A DNA stretch of 37,970 bases from Elusimicrobiota bacterium (GCA_041658405.1 JBBAAG010000023.1:1-37970); one strand, 5' to 3'; shown: positions 1 through 9,491, numbered from the stretch's first letter. Notes: generated by a model from the sequence alone, not told the origin. Numbers and translations are program-made.

Positions 1-258
1 AGCAGCGGAGTCCGTTACTAACCCGGAAGACGAGAGATTAACCATATAACCTGTATTACCCATATCCATAATTACTTGCATACCCAAGTCTCTACCAAGA
101 ATTAATTCAGAATAATATTTAGCAACTACAACCGACGCAGGGCCCATACCGTCACCAATCATTAAGACAACATTTTTCGCTGCATACGATGGGTCTGTAA
201 TGAAAGCAGTAATTGATAACAATAAAACAGTTATTATTCTAAACTGAACTTTTTCCAT
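1..258 (-). CDS. Alkaline phosphatase, N-terminal part (cut by window edge)
   Basis: My translation of the minus strand from an ATG at 258 stays open to base 1 (86 codons), so the C-terminal part lies outside the window. Residues 1-27 look like a Sec signal peptide ending near SYAA. Then come NVVLMIGDGMGPAS, with the metal-binding Asp at about residue 36, and GLVTDSAA, with the serine nucleophile at about residue 84. These are the two N-terminal signatures of the PhoA-type alkaline phosphatase family, periplasmic phosphomonoesterases that use two zincs and a magnesium. A good AAGGAGA ribosome site precedes the start. It lies 40 bases behind folE on the same strand. The family call is strong; substrate and completeness cannot be judged. 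Confidence 0.88.
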   Translation of the reverse strand, partial: MEKVQFRIITVLLLSITAFITDPSYAAKNVVLMIGDGMGPASVVVAKYYSELILGRDLGMQVIMDMGNTGYMVNLSSSGLVTDSAA

Positions 259-298
259 AAATCTCCTTATAATCTATTTCAAGAAATACAACTTTTTC

Positions 299-889
299 TT
301 ATGACTGCGTTTTATTTATGAGTTGTAAAGCTTCCGCCCGTGCTTTAGCATCTTTCAAAAAAATCCCGCGTACCGCTGAAGTCATTACTGACGTCCCTGG
401 TTTTTTTATACCTCTCATACTGAAACAAAAATGTTCAGCTTCCATAACAACCATTACTCCATGCGGTTTCACAACTTTTTCAATGGTTTCAGCAATATGC
501 TTAGTCACGCGTTCCTGTAACTGTAATTTATGTGAGACAAGTTCCACAAGCCGTACAATTTTTGAGATTCCCAATAACCTCCTTTTTTTGGGAATATACG
601 CGACATGCGCTTTCCCAAAAAACGGCAAGAGGTGGTGTTCACATAACGAATAAAACGGTATGTTTTTTAATAACACAATCTCTTCATATCCTTCTTCCTC
701 GTAATACACTTTTAACACTTCTGACGGGTCAGATACCATCCCTGCCATAAATTCTTCATAAAAATTAGCGACACGCTTTGGAGTATTCTTCAACCCTTCA
801 CGATTAGGATTTTCTCCTATAGCCATTAAGAGTTCACGTATAGCAGCTTCAATCCGTTTCTTGTCAATTTCCTTTTTCACTGTTTTCAT
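299..889 (-). CDS. folE: GTP cyclohydrolase I
   Basis: This 196-residue protein has the normal length and whole-length pattern of GTP cyclohydrolase I (FolE), which converts GTP to 7,8-dihydroneopterin triphosphate, the entry step to folate. Visible motifs are the N-terminal helix with GENPNREGLKNTPKRVA, the zinc-binding CEHHLLPF near residues 82-89, and HFCFSMRG near residue 154, which supplies the second zinc cysteine. The start at 889 is needed for the N-terminal helix. It lies inside the ftsH 3' end, so the two genes overlap by 26 bases in different frames and translation is probably coupled. Cytosolic. The order tilS-ftsH-folE is a common bacterial arrangement. Confidence 0.96.
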   Translation of the reverse strand: MKTVKKEIDKKRIEAAIRELLMAIGENPNREGLKNTPKRVANFYEEFMAGMVSDPSEVLKVYYEEEGYEEIVLLKNIPFYSLCEHHLLPFFGKAHVAYIPKKRRLLGISKIVRLVELVSHKLQLQERVTKHIAETIEKVVKPHGVMVVMEAEHFCFSMRGIKKPGTSVMTSAVRGIFLKDAKARAEALQLINKTQS

Positions 890-2888
890 CTTTTTTCCCG
901 GTACTTTCTATCGGCAATTCCTGTTGTGCCGCAACGGTTTCTTTCTTTACTTCATTCACTACCGTGTCCTCTGCTTTTTCTTCAGGCTTAACCACCTGAG
1001 GTTCAGCCTCTCCATATATATTTTCGACAGGAAAACCTAGGATTTTATTAACCTCATCCCCGTCAAGCACTTCATGTTCAACAAGTTCTGATGATAATTT
1101 ATCAAGTTTATCGCGGTTCTTTATCAGCATATCTATTGCCTGATTCATACAGTCTTCAACAATACTCTTCACTTCTTTATCAATAAGTTTTGCGGTATCT
1201 TCGCTATACTCCCTTTGCTGAACAATATCGCGCCCAAGAAAAACTTCGCCTTCCTTTTTCCCGTAAGTCAACGGGCCAATTTTGTCGCTCATGCCGAATT
1301 CGCACACCATTTTATGAGCCATATCAGTCGCGTGAGTAAGATCATTTTGTGACCCCGTGGTAAGTTCTGAGAACACAACTTTTTCAGCAACATGCCCTCC
1401 CAGATACACTATGATACGGTTAATAATTTCCGTCTTTGTCGTAAGATACCTGTCTTCTGTAGGTAACTGTAAAGTATACCCCAATGCAGGCCCGCGCGGG
1501 ATAATTGATACTTTATGCACCGGATCTGCACCGGGAAGCAGTTTTGCCAGTAATGCATGCCCTGATTCGTGATACGCAATAATGTTTTTCTCACGGTCAG
1601 ATATCATCCTCGACTTGCGTTCAGGACCCGCGATTACGCGGTCAATCGCTTCTTCCATGTCACCATTTTCAACAGCCTTTTTATTTTTTCTCGCAGCAAG
1701 TAATGCCGCTTCATTAACCAAATTTGCGAGGTCAGCGCCAACAAATCCAGGTGTACGCCGTGCGATAGTCAATAGATTAGTTTTTTCATCGAGTTTAACT
1801 GTCCTCGCGTGTACTCTTAAAATTTCCTCGCGCCCCTTTAGATCCGGTGATGGTACAACTATATGGCGGTCAAAACGCCCAGGCCGCAGTAACGCAGGAT
1901 CCAATACATCCGGCCTATTCGTTGCAGCAATAAGTATCACTCCTTCTTTTGTATCAAATCCGTCCATCTCAACAAGTAACTGATTTAGCGTTTGTTCACG
2001 TTCATCATGCCCACCGCCGATACCCGCAAACCTATGCCGGCCAACCGCATCAATTTCGTCAACAAACAGTAAACACGGTGCATTCTTTCGTCCCGTTTCA
2101 AAAAGGTCACGCACACGCGACGCGCCAACCCCAACGAACATCTCAACAAATTCTGATCCACTGGAAGAAAAAAACGGTACACCTGCTTCCCCGGCAACTG
2201 CTTTCGCTAATAACGTTTTTCCGGTTCCCGGCGCACCATATAGAATTACACCTTTGGGGATTTTACCACCAAGCTTTTGAAACTTAGCAGGATCTTTCAA
2301 AAACTCTATAATCTCCTGTAATTCTTCCTTAGCCTCATCCACCCCGGCAACATCTTTGAAGGTAATATTTTTTTTCTTATCGTTATACATCTTAGCACGG
2401 CTGCGACCAAACGAAAATACCTGTTTTCCACCGGACTGCGCGGGACGGAGCAACAACCACCACCAAATAAATATCAATATCCCAAATGGCAGGATGTTGT
2501 ATATCAACAACTGCCACCACTTGTTTTCAATTTCACCGCGGTACTGCACCTTAGCAGCTTCCAAATTTTTTACGAGATCAGGGTCTTCTACCCGGGTAAT
2601 ATGAAAATTGCGTTTCTCTCCCTTATCAGTAACATACTTACCTTTAATCAGATCTTCTCTGATAATGATGTTTTCAATGATATTCCGGTTGTCTATCCCG
2701 CTAGTATACCTTGCCGAAACCTGTGTCTGTTTCTGCAAACGCTGCTGGAATTCGCTGTATGATAATTCATCATCCTTCATCATATCTTCTTTTTGAGAAA
2801 AAAGGTATGTCATCCAGAAAAGGAAAAGAAAACCGAGTGCCCATCCTAACCATGCCGGCCGTTGAGGTTGTTTATCTTTTTTTTCCAT
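864..2888 (-). CDS. ftsH: ATP-dependent zinc metalloprotease FtsH
   Basis: The protein has 674 residues, typical for FtsH. Two transmembrane segments (about 13-32 and 122-145) flank a periplasmic domain. The AAA+ module follows, with Walker A GAPGTGKT, Walker B LLFVDEIDAVG and the second region of homology ATNRPDVLDPALLRPGRFDR. The peptidase zinc motif HESGH is near residue 440. The C-terminal tail is rich in Glu, Lys and Val and low in complexity, as is common in the family. FtsH is a membrane-anchored hexamer that unfolds and degrades membrane and short-lived cytosolic proteins. It sits 43 bases after tilS and overlaps folE by 26 bases, fitting a shared transcript. Confidence 0.98.
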   Translation of the reverse strand: MEKKDKQPQRPAWLGWALGFLFLFWMTYLFSQKEDMMKDDELSYSEFQQRLQKQTQVSARYTSGIDNRNIIENIIIREDLIKGKYVTDKGEKRNFHITRVEDPDLVKNLEAAKVQYRGEIENKWWQLLIYNILPFGILIFIWWWLLLRPAQSGGKQVFSFGRSRAKMYNDKKKNITFKDVAGVDEAKEELQEIIEFLKDPAKFQKLGGKIPKGVILYGAPGTGKTLLAKAVAGEAGVPFFSSSGSEFVEMFVGVGASRVRDLFETGRKNAPCLLFVDEIDAVGRHRFAGIGGGHDEREQTLNQLLVEMDGFDTKEGVILIAATNRPDVLDPALLRPGRFDRHIVVPSPDLKGREEILRVHARTVKLDEKTNLLTIARRTPGFVGADLANLVNEAALLAARKNKKAVENGDMEEAIDRVIAGPERKSRMISDREKNIIAYHESGHALLAKLLPGADPVHKVSIIPRGPALGYTLQLPTEDRYLTTKTEIINRIIVYLGGHVAEKVVFSELTTGSQNDLTHATDMAHKMVCEFGMSDKIGPLTYGKKEGEVFLGRDIVQQREYSEDTAKLIDKEVKSIVEDCMNQAIDMLIKNRDKLDKLSSELVEHEVLDGDEVNKILGFPVENIYGEAEPQVVKPEEKAEDTVVNEVKKETVAAQQELPIESTGKKDENSEKGN

Positions 2889-2931
2889 ATTTTTTTAGTA
2901 CTCCTAACTATAACACCTTCACCATGATTTT

Positions 2932-4374
2932 TTATATACTTTTTTCAATACGCAGTTCCAAAACCTTCTTTGTTTTTCCGGAAATCTTTACCTTATCATC
3001 TATTCTATAACCTGCTACCCAGTAAACCCTATGGCTTCCTTTCCCTGTCAATAAAACTAATTTACCTTTCTCCCATACCGGAATCTTTATATCCGTAAAA
3101 AACTTTTTAACGCTTTTCCGGCCATGCATTCCAAGAGGATAAAACCAATCCCCCGGTTGCCTACCACGAACAACCAGCGTTACGCCACGCAACTTATCAT
3201 AATCCATTACCGCTTTGTAACCCGCCTGCCTCTTTACACTGTTCAGTTCATCAGTACGCGCGTTACGAACTTGTGAAAATATTGTTATCCCGCGCTGTTT
3301 ATCAACGGTAACACACGGATACTTAAGTCTAATTTCCGTAATAGCGGCAACATCCTTTTTCCGTTGCCTCTGTTTGATCAAACAACTGCCGTAACTGCGG
3401 TAACACACCCATCCGCCACCAATGTCAATATATCCGCCAACCCGGCCATACTCAATAAACTCCACTAACTTTTTGATGTTACTAAATCCTATAAGGTTCA
3501 AGGATTGTAACAATTGGCCAATTAGTCGATGTTTAATAATACTATTATACTTCCTAAACCAATAAATATCAATCGCACATTTCCCTGTATATACTTTCAC
3601 TGTCTTATGAAATGCGGAACTGACTTTATTTTGCCAAAACTCTTGTTCTTCACTCACTATTTCAGTTAACTGCGCGATATGCTCTTTAGTTCCCGGATTA
3701 ACTTTTTCCATTAACGGTAAGATATTCCTCCGGATAAAATTGCGCTGATATTTTTCGTCAGTGTTGGTTTCATCTTCACGCCATTGATATCTCCCTGCCT
3801 CAAGGTACTCTAAAATCTCTTTCCTGCGAAGTTTAAGCATCGGGCGGAGTAATAACACTTTCTTTTGACCCTCAACTTTGTCTGACAGTATACGTTTTTG
3901 AGGTATCCCCGCAATTCCTTGAAGGCCGGTTCCGCGAATGAGGTTGAATATAACAGTCTCAGCGTTGTCATCCATCGTATGGGCTGTGAAAACATAAGGT
4001 ATCCCGTTTCTGAACGCGTACTTAACGAGTTGCTCATACCTTATTTCACGTGCTGCGGTTTCGATACTCAACTTTTTTTTTCTTGCGTATCCCTTAACGT
4101 CAATCTTCGTAGAGAATAAATTACTTAACCCTAATTTATATGTAAGGTTTACCACAAATTGCTGGTCACGCATAGCGGTTTTACGAAGTTGATGATTAAA
4201 ATGCGCTATATAAAGAGTTAATCCGTACTCCTGTGCCAGAGATTTTATAATGTGAAGCATGCATACAGAATCCGCCCCGCCGGAAACACTAAGCAGGACT
4301 TTACACCCATTAATCTTATAAGTGTTAAAAAAAATGCGTACTTTTTGATTGATACTAACAGCCGTTGTTTTCAT
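2932..4374 (-). CDS. tilS: tRNA(Ile)-lysidine synthase
   Basis: This 480-residue protein carries the PP-loop SGGADSVCML at about residues 29-38 and the HFNHQLR and FTAHTMDDNAET stretches of the N-type ATP pyrophosphatase core of TilS. A middle substrate-binding region and a C-terminal domain (GDWFYPLGMHGRKSVKKFF) follow, as in full-length TilS. The enzyme converts the wobble cytidine of the CAU-anticodon tRNA-Ile to lysidine so that AUA codons are read correctly. The start at 4374 is 2 bases behind the preceding PHP gene, so translational coupling is likely. Placement before ftsH matches many bacterial genomes. Cytosolic. Confidence 0.96.
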   Translation of the reverse strand: MKTTAVSINQKVRIFFNTYKINGCKVLLSVSGGADSVCMLHIIKSLAQEYGLTLYIAHFNHQLRKTAMRDQQFVVNLTYKLGLSNLFSTKIDVKGYARKKKLSIETAAREIRYEQLVKYAFRNGIPYVFTAHTMDDNAETVIFNLIRGTGLQGIAGIPQKRILSDKVEGQKKVLLLRPMLKLRRKEILEYLEAGRYQWREDETNTDEKYQRNFIRRNILPLMEKVNPGTKEHIAQLTEIVSEEQEFWQNKVSSAFHKTVKVYTGKCAIDIYWFRKYNSIIKHRLIGQLLQSLNLIGFSNIKKLVEFIEYGRVGGYIDIGGGWVCYRSYGSCLIKQRQRKKDVAAITEIRLKYPCVTVDKQRGITIFSQVRNARTDELNSVKRQAGYKAVMDYDKLRGVTLVVRGRQPGDWFYPLGMHGRKSVKKFFTDIKIPVWEKGKLVLLTGKGSHRVYWVAGYRIDDKVKISGKTKKVLELRIEKSI

Positions 4375-4376
4375 TC

Positions 4377-5723
4377 TTACTTCAATCCGTAACTACTTTT
4401 TTCTTGCTTGTTTAAGCTAAGGGTATACACTCCGAGAATAACTGCTAATATTGTTACCATAAAGAATACCAACGGAATAACTTTATTCCCGCCCATTTCT
4501 TCTGTAAGAAAAGCTTGAGCAAATACCGTGCTGTTGAATAACAAAAATACAACAAGAGTTATATTCAGGAAAATAACAAAAAACTTTTTTCTACAGGTTT
4601 TTATCACCCGCAAGTTAAATATTACTGAAAAAAACAGTGTCCACAAAATCCAAGATATCCGCTGAGAAATATTTAAACCAGAAAAGTAGTAGAATATCGA
4701 CGATGCCGGCTCAAGTGACAGTCTTGTGAATGAATAACTTTCATTTCTCGTGATACATAATGGCAAAACACGAGTAAATTTCGTGCCTATAGGTATTGGT
4801 GTATCTACTGCTGTAGCATAAGCATAACTATTTCCCCATCCGTGCCAATCTGTGGAAGACCATAATGTTAGTTTATACTTCCGGCAGGTATCAATTATCT
4901 CTTGTTGTTCAGCTTTTGTAATATATGGAAATCCACCGTTGACAATCTCGAATCCGTCAACACCATATCCCGCAAGAATATCAGGGCTTTTACCATTCTT
5001 ATCATTCCACTGTTCTGCAACTATCACAGTACCGCCGTGTTCATGTGCCATAGATATTTTTCCGGGTACGTTTGACAACCAAAACTTTTCTTCATCCTTA
5101 ACTGATAATTGCCCCATCTGCAGAAAAAGGTAGTGGTTACTTTCAAGATTAAGTTCCATATTCCCTGTATGGTTATTTTCTTCATGCTCCGTGATATACC
5201 ATTCATTAAACCCCATATTCTTATGCCAGCGGTTATTATATTCAAAACTACGTATTCCATCATGCGATTGGAATGTATGGGAATGAATATCAACCAGTTT
5301 AAGTTTAGCCGAGTTTATGACAATTCTATTTGCACTAGACGGGAATAGGACACAAAACGCTATAAATACAAAAAAGTATAGTGCTGTAATACAAATAATA
5401 AATATAGAATTCTTCTTGCTTTTGATTATCCCAATTACAACAGATACTGCCAAAACCCAAAAAAATAAAGTAAATAACTGTATATTAATTTTTCGCCATT
5501 GGGAAACATACTCTACAGGGCCCAGTACCGGTTCAAATATATACCTCACGAATGAATATTTAACACCAAACATTGCAGAAATATCGTTTTCAGTTAATCC
5601 ATACCGCATATCCGGTGGGGATAACACTTCAACCTTCGGGTGATATACTGGGAAAAAAGTTGTTATCAACACAAACACAATTATTATAGCAGGTAAAACA
5701 AAAACCTTAATATTTTGTTTCAT
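4377..5723 (-). CDS. Membrane protein with PHP-type metal-dependent hydrolase domain
   Basis: The 448-residue protein has hydrophobic segments near the N-terminus (about 6-24, 85-103 and 107-130), a soluble domain at about 140-330, and three further hydrophobic segments in the last 110 residues. The soluble domain has PHP-like metal ligands: DIHSHTFQSHDG near residue 144, ITEHEENNH near 175, and SSTDWHGWG near 290. PHP domains hydrolyse phosphoesters (histidinol phosphatase, DNA polymerase exonuclease and others), and the spacing of histidines fits. Which substrate this membrane-embedded version acts on is unknown. The ATG overlaps the stop of the upstream glycosyltransferase by one base (TAATG), so the pair is probably co-translated. 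The PHP assignment is moderately sure; the role is not. Confidence 0.75.
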   Translation of the reverse strand: MKQNIKVFVLPAIIIVFVLITTFFPVYHPKVEVLSPPDMRYGLTENDISAMFGVKYSFVRYIFEPVLGPVEYVSQWRKINIQLFTLFFWVLAVSVVIGIIKSKKNSIFIICITALYFFVFIAFCVLFPSSANRIVINSAKLKLVDIHSHTFQSHDGIRSFEYNNRWHKNMGFNEWYITEHEENNHTGNMELNLESNHYLFLQMGQLSVKDEEKFWLSNVPGKISMAHEHGGTVIVAEQWNDKNGKSPDILAGYGVDGFEIVNGGFPYITKAEQQEIIDTCRKYKLTLWSSTDWHGWGNSYAYATAVDTPIPIGTKFTRVLPLCITRNESYSFTRLSLEPASSIFYYFSGLNISQRISWILWTLFFSVIFNLRVIKTCRKKFFVIFLNITLVVFLLFNSTVFAQAFLTEEMGGNKVIPLVFFMVTILAVILGVYTLSLNKQEKSSYGLK

Positions 5724-7231
5724 TACGGGAATATACCACCCTTAAATTGTTTTAACAATAACGTATGTGTTTTCCTAATCATCGTATTATGGTATCTAAC
5801 TTCTACTGGTTCAAGATTAACAGATTCTGCAAAATAGCTACCAATGACACCTTCAGAAGTCTCTAATCCCAACGCGTTATCACCCGTTTTAAACACAGGC
5901 TCTTTTTGAAAATAATCAAATCCACTTACCCGTGAGTTAAGATTCCTGCAAATAATTTTGTTTTTATAAACAGACCCTGTTTTTGTAAGATAAAACCTTA
6001 ATTCAGATGCTAACTGGTACTGCGGAGTAAATATATACATATCACTACTGTTAGACGGTGATGCGCGTTCAGCAAGTACTGCAATAGTAGTTGCCCATTC
6101 CTGCCAGCCATAGACATGCCGGTACACTTCATTCTCTATTTTTTTACTGTACACACCGCTAAAACGCGGATAAAATATTATACATGTTTGGAAAACACTG
6201 AATACCACACCCGTTAGGACAATAGTTTTTACATACCATTTCCCTTTATTTTCAGTATACCATAAAGCTAAGAGTATACATGCCATAAAGTATGATGTTA
6301 CCGGCCAGTTAGGCTCAACTCTTGCACGCGTACTTGTGTACGCAAAGAAAACAATGCCTGTAATAAAAGGTAACGATAGAATTATTAATAACGGGTTACG
6401 GTACTTCACCGCTTTATAAAAATACCATAACACTGTACCCAAAAATAATGTCCATAGTACCGGGCTTGCAATAAAAAGTTGCCCGCCAAAGAATAGTATC
6501 AGGTTTTCTAACGGTTTGCTCTCATATGTTTGTAAACCATGTTTCAACTGAAACCCGAATGACGCCCAATTATGTGTGGCATTCCATATGATTACCGGTG
6601 AAGCTATTAAAACAACAATCCCTGTAAATAATACCAGCTGTTTTAATCCCAATAATTTTCTGTACGGTTTGAAGAATACTACCACAACACCAAGTGTTGC
6701 GAGTATAAGTACTATCATATACTTAGACAATAACCCAAATCCTATGAAGACTGCTAAAAGGTACCAGTACTTTTCATCACTTGTTTTCACTAGTTTCACT
6801 AAAAAGTATATTCCTAAAGACCAGAATAGCATCAACGGCAAGTCAGGTGTTGCAAGAATTGACCCTACAAAAAATATTGGAATGATGTTAAGTAGTACAA
6901 CAACGGTAAATCCCGCAACTTTTTTTGTTGTGAACTCCATAACAGTGAGATACCCTATAAGTGTTACTAGAAGAGATATGACCAAAGATCCCGCGCGTAC
7001 ACCAAGTTCGGTTGTCCCCAAAACACCTGTCCCTAACCTTATGACTTGCATAATAATCGGGGGATGGTCAAAATAACTTAATGCAGTGTTTTGCGAACAT
7101 ACCCAATAATACGCTTCATCCGGTACCAGATTAAGCGTTGCAGCAAATATAACCTTAACAAAAGTTAGCACAGCAAGAAATGCTAAGACAAACCATTCTT
7201 CTTTGATCAAATATTTTTTCACGTTTTCCAT
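5723..7231 (-). CDS. GT39-type membrane glycosyltransferase (ArnT/PMT-like)
   Basis: A 502-residue polytopic membrane protein with about ten hydrophobic segments and a soluble C-terminal tail of roughly 120 residues. The N-terminal loop after the first membrane segment has VPDEAYYWVCSQ with D38 and E39, followed by SYFDHPPIIMQ. This is the catalytic Asp-Glu plus DHPP pattern of the ArnT / dolichyl-phosphate-mannose mannosyltransferase-like family (GT39/GT83 type). These enzymes move a sugar from a polyprenyl-phosphate carrier to lipid A, protein or another envelope acceptor on the outer face of the inner membrane. It heads a minus-strand cluster with the PHP protein, tilS, ftsH and folE. Donor and acceptor cannot be predicted. 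Confidence 0.85.
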   Translation of the reverse strand: MENVKKYLIKEEWFVLAFLAVLTFVKVIFAATLNLVPDEAYYWVCSQNTALSYFDHPPIIMQVIRLGTGVLGTTELGVRAGSLVISLLVTLIGYLTVMEFTTKKVAGFTVVVLLNIIPIFFVGSILATPDLPLMLFWSLGIYFLVKLVKTSDEKYWYLLAVFIGFGLLSKYMIVLILATLGVVVVFFKPYRKLLGLKQLVLFTGIVVLIASPVIIWNATHNWASFGFQLKHGLQTYESKPLENLILFFGGQLFIASPVLWTLFLGTVLWYFYKAVKYRNPLLIILSLPFITGIVFFAYTSTRARVEPNWPVTSYFMACILLALWYTENKGKWYVKTIVLTGVVFSVFQTCIIFYPRFSGVYSKKIENEVYRHVYGWQEWATTIAVLAERASPSNSSDMYIFTPQYQLASELRFYLTKTGSVYKNKIICRNLNSRVSGFDYFQKEPVFKTGDNALGLETSEGVIGSYFAESVNLEPVEVRYHNTMIRKTHTLLLKQFKGGIFP

Positions 7232-7317
7232 AAATAATCCAAACCTTATACTTTAGATTTTACTACAAGCACGACTATTTTGAAAGAGTATTAACACATA
7301 TGTGATATATTTAACAA

Positions 7318-7347
7318 TTGACAATCATATGGCTTTTGGTGTATACA
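7318..7347 (+). promoter_or_regulatory. Sigma70-type promoter for the CAP-domain gene
   Basis: TTGACA at 7318-7323 and TATACA at 7342-7347 are separated by 18 bases. The -35 box is a perfect consensus and the -10 box has one mismatch. Transcription would begin near 7355, upstream of the ATG at 7417. This supports 7417 rather than the upstream TTG at 7318, which lies inside the -35 box. A 10-base perfect palindrome, CACATATGTG, sits just upstream at 7295-7304 in the divergent region and could be an operator; that part is a guess. Confidence 0.7.
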
Positions 7348-7416
7348 TATGTTTATATATATAAAGCTTTAAAAAATATTTTCAAACTAAAATGTTGTAG
7401 AAGGGACAAATTAATC

Positions 7417-9102
7417 ATGAAAATAATATTTACTCTGTTTATCTTATGCATAACCATAAACATCTTTTCCACACCAACAGTCACAGCTTCCGGGGTTTAC
7501 CTCGGCTGGGCATTAACAGAAAAAGAAAAAGAGTTGGCATTGAAATCAGAACTCGTACCATTACCCGAACTGGTATTAAACCCTAAAAATCATTCGGGCA
7601 AACAAATAATTTTTTTAGGCACAAAACCTACCTCCACATCAAATGACCCTGTGACGTTTACCCCGGAGTACGATTCAAACAGGGAACAGCATTTGGGATA
7701 CCTGCTAAAAAGCCAGAACGTAGAAACTTTTGTCCCGGAGAAGTATTCCGCTGTGGTTGACCTCTACAAATTAAAAGATTTTTACACAAAACTAGGCAAT
7801 AAAAACTCATTTGTCGTAATCGGTAAATACATGGGTACCATTAAAGTTAATGACGTTAAGTATCCATTGATAAAACCTGAACATGTGCGATTTATCTCTC
7901 CGGATGACCGTTCCGCAGAAAAAATGGTTAAATACATCAACGGTCAGCCTCAACCTTCTGAGAAGCTTCGTGAAGAACGGCTAGAGAAAGAACTTGATGA
8001 CGCAATGGCTGTATTTGAAGACTTACTTGCTACTTCCGCACCGGCAGGTTCTCGTGATGACGCTTATAAGCAACAACGCTCAAATGAATATAAAAAAATC
8101 ATTGCGGAAGTAATAATGACTGATTCTAGCCCATTAGAATCAGAATTTGAATCCTCAAAAAAACAACAAGCTTCGGGGAAAACTTATAACGAAACCGGCA
8201 TCCTTCCGACAATACCCGATTTTGATATTGAGAAGGGACAGCAAACTGCTGATCAAAAAAAACAGCCTGTAGATTCAGGCCAAAAAATTCAGGCTTCCAC
8301 TATTGTAAATAAAACGTTAGACACAAAACCTACTGCTCCAGCTTCTACCACAGGTTATTCCGGAGTTGATGAAATTGAGCGTATGATTTTGGATAAAGTA
8401 AATTATGAACGCACTTCGCGCGGCCTTGCGCCATTATTCTATAATTCATTACTAACTCAATCCGCTCGGCAGCATAGCAAAGAAATGTGTGACCTAAACT
8501 ATTTTTCTCATTACTCACCAGTTGCAGAATATAAAGACGTTAGTGACCGTATAAAAAAAACCGGCGCAACTTTTTCGTATGTTGGAGAAAATATTTCGAT
8601 GATGCCCCGGGGCAATGTAACAGGTTATGGGGTAGTAGAATCCGATGATCAGGCCTCAAGCGCGATACACACTTCCTGGATGAACAGCCCAGGACATCGT
8701 GAGAATATCCTTCGTCCAGAATATAATGCTATAGGTATTGGCGTATTTTTTTCAAACGGACAGTGGATGTCCACACAGAATTTCGCTAAAATCGATGTTT
8801 TCTTGAATGAAATAAAAACAATACCCGGTACCGCATCGGATAAAGTTAAACTTACCGTATCGGGTAAACTTGTGAGATCAGGCGGAAAGATAGGTTTATG
8901 GAGCAATAACACTTTTTTAGGCGATGCGCCGATGCAATCGAACGGTAAGTTTTCATTCGCCACGGAAATCAATAAAAACGGGCAGTTATATAGTATTGAT
9001 ATCGGTGTGAGCTCTTCCAGCGGCGGGTCATACAGTATGACAGACAAGTTTTTTGTAAATACCGCCAAACCGTTTGATACAATGATAACAACAGCTAATT
9101 AA
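7417..9102 (+). CDS. Secreted CAP-domain (SCP/PR-1-like) protein
   Basis: I chose the ATG at 7417, giving 561 residues, because it begins a clear signal peptide (MKIIFTLFILCITINIFS) and lies downstream of the promoter. An in-frame TTG at 7318 would put a charged stretch before the signal. Residues about 25-170 form a domain I do not recognise, followed by a low-complexity Lys/Gln/Ser/Thr linker. The CAP domain spans about 320-475, with VNYERTSRGLAPL, HSKEMC, YFSHYSP, GENIS and the signature HTSWMNSPGHRENIL. The last 80 residues look like a beta-sandwich. CAP proteins are extracytoplasmic and their biochemical roles in bacteria are mostly unknown. The next gene starts 33 bases on. Confidence 0.88.
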   Translation: MKIIFTLFILCITINIFSTPTVTASGVYLGWALTEKEKELALKSELVPLPELVLNPKNHSGKQIIFLGTKPTSTSNDPVTFTPEYDSNREQHLGYLLKSQNVETFVPEKYSAVVDLYKLKDFYTKLGNKNSFVVIGKYMGTIKVNDVKYPLIKPEHVRFISPDDRSAEKMVKYINGQPQPSEKLREERLEKELDDAMAVFEDLLATSAPAGSRDDAYKQQRSNEYKKIIAEVIMTDSSPLESEFESSKKQQASGKTYNETGILPTIPDFDIEKGQQTADQKKQPVDSGQKIQASTIVNKTLDTKPTAPASTTGYSGVDEIERMILDKVNYERTSRGLAPLFYNSLLTQSARQHSKEMCDLNYFSHYSPVAEYKDVSDRIKKTGATFSYVGENISMMPRGNVTGYGVVESDDQASSAIHTSWMNSPGHRENILRPEYNAIGIGVFFSNGQWMSTQNFAKIDVFLNEIKTIPGTASDKVKLTVSGKLVRSGGKIGLWSNNTFLGDAPMQSNGKFSFATEINKNGQLYSIDIGVSSSSGGSYSMTDKFFVNTAKPFDTMITTAN

Positions 9103-9135
9103 ACAGGAATTCATAGCATAGGGGGAGTAAAGAAC

Positions 9136-9486
9136 ATGAAACGTATCGCAGGAGCATTGTTAGTCGTAACTTTTTGTTTTAGCATGGTAATGAGTGCAGA
9201 CGCACCGGAAAGTAATCTATTAAAGTTCAAAAAAATACTTTCAAGTTTACCAAAACCAAGTTCAACATCGGCCACAGGCTTAACCAACAAACAACGCACA
9301 TCATTAGTCTATAAGATTGAACAACGCAGGATCGCGTGGTATATGTCGAATGAACTACAAAAACTTTTCAGTAGCATGGTAAAAGATCCAAAATATGTTG
9401 AAGAATTTTACACCCTGTTTACTGACCAGGAACTTGCCAGTTTAAACAACTGTCTCAGTATGATGAACGAAATTTACGGTAGGTAG
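9136..9486 (+). CDS. Small exported protein of unknown function
   Basis: A 116-residue protein I do not recognise. A GGGGGAG ribosome site at 9121-9127 and an ATG at 9136 begin a signal peptide (about residues 1-21, MKRIAGALLVVTFCFSMVMS). The mature part is about 95 residues, mostly helical in character, with a Lys/Arg/Gln-rich middle and one cysteine near the C-terminus. It follows the CAP-domain gene by 33 bases on the same strand and is probably co-transcribed, so an extracytoplasmic role alongside that protein is a reasonable guess. It ends 5 bases before the 3' end of the convergent TlpA-like gene. I saw no intrinsic terminator between them. Confidence 0.7.
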   Translation: MKRIAGALLVVTFCFSMVMSADAPESNLLKFKKILSSLPKPSSTSATGLTNKQRTSLVYKIEQRRIAWYMSNELQKLFSSMVKDPKYVEEFYTLFTDQELASLNNCLSMMNEIYGR

Positions 9487-9491
9487 AGGAA

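Noticed and set aside
7318..7416. Upstream TTG start for the CAP-domain gene giving 33 extra residues.
   Set aside because: The TTG is the first part of the -35 box, and the added residues would precede the signal peptide with a charged stretch. The ATG at 7417 is preferred.
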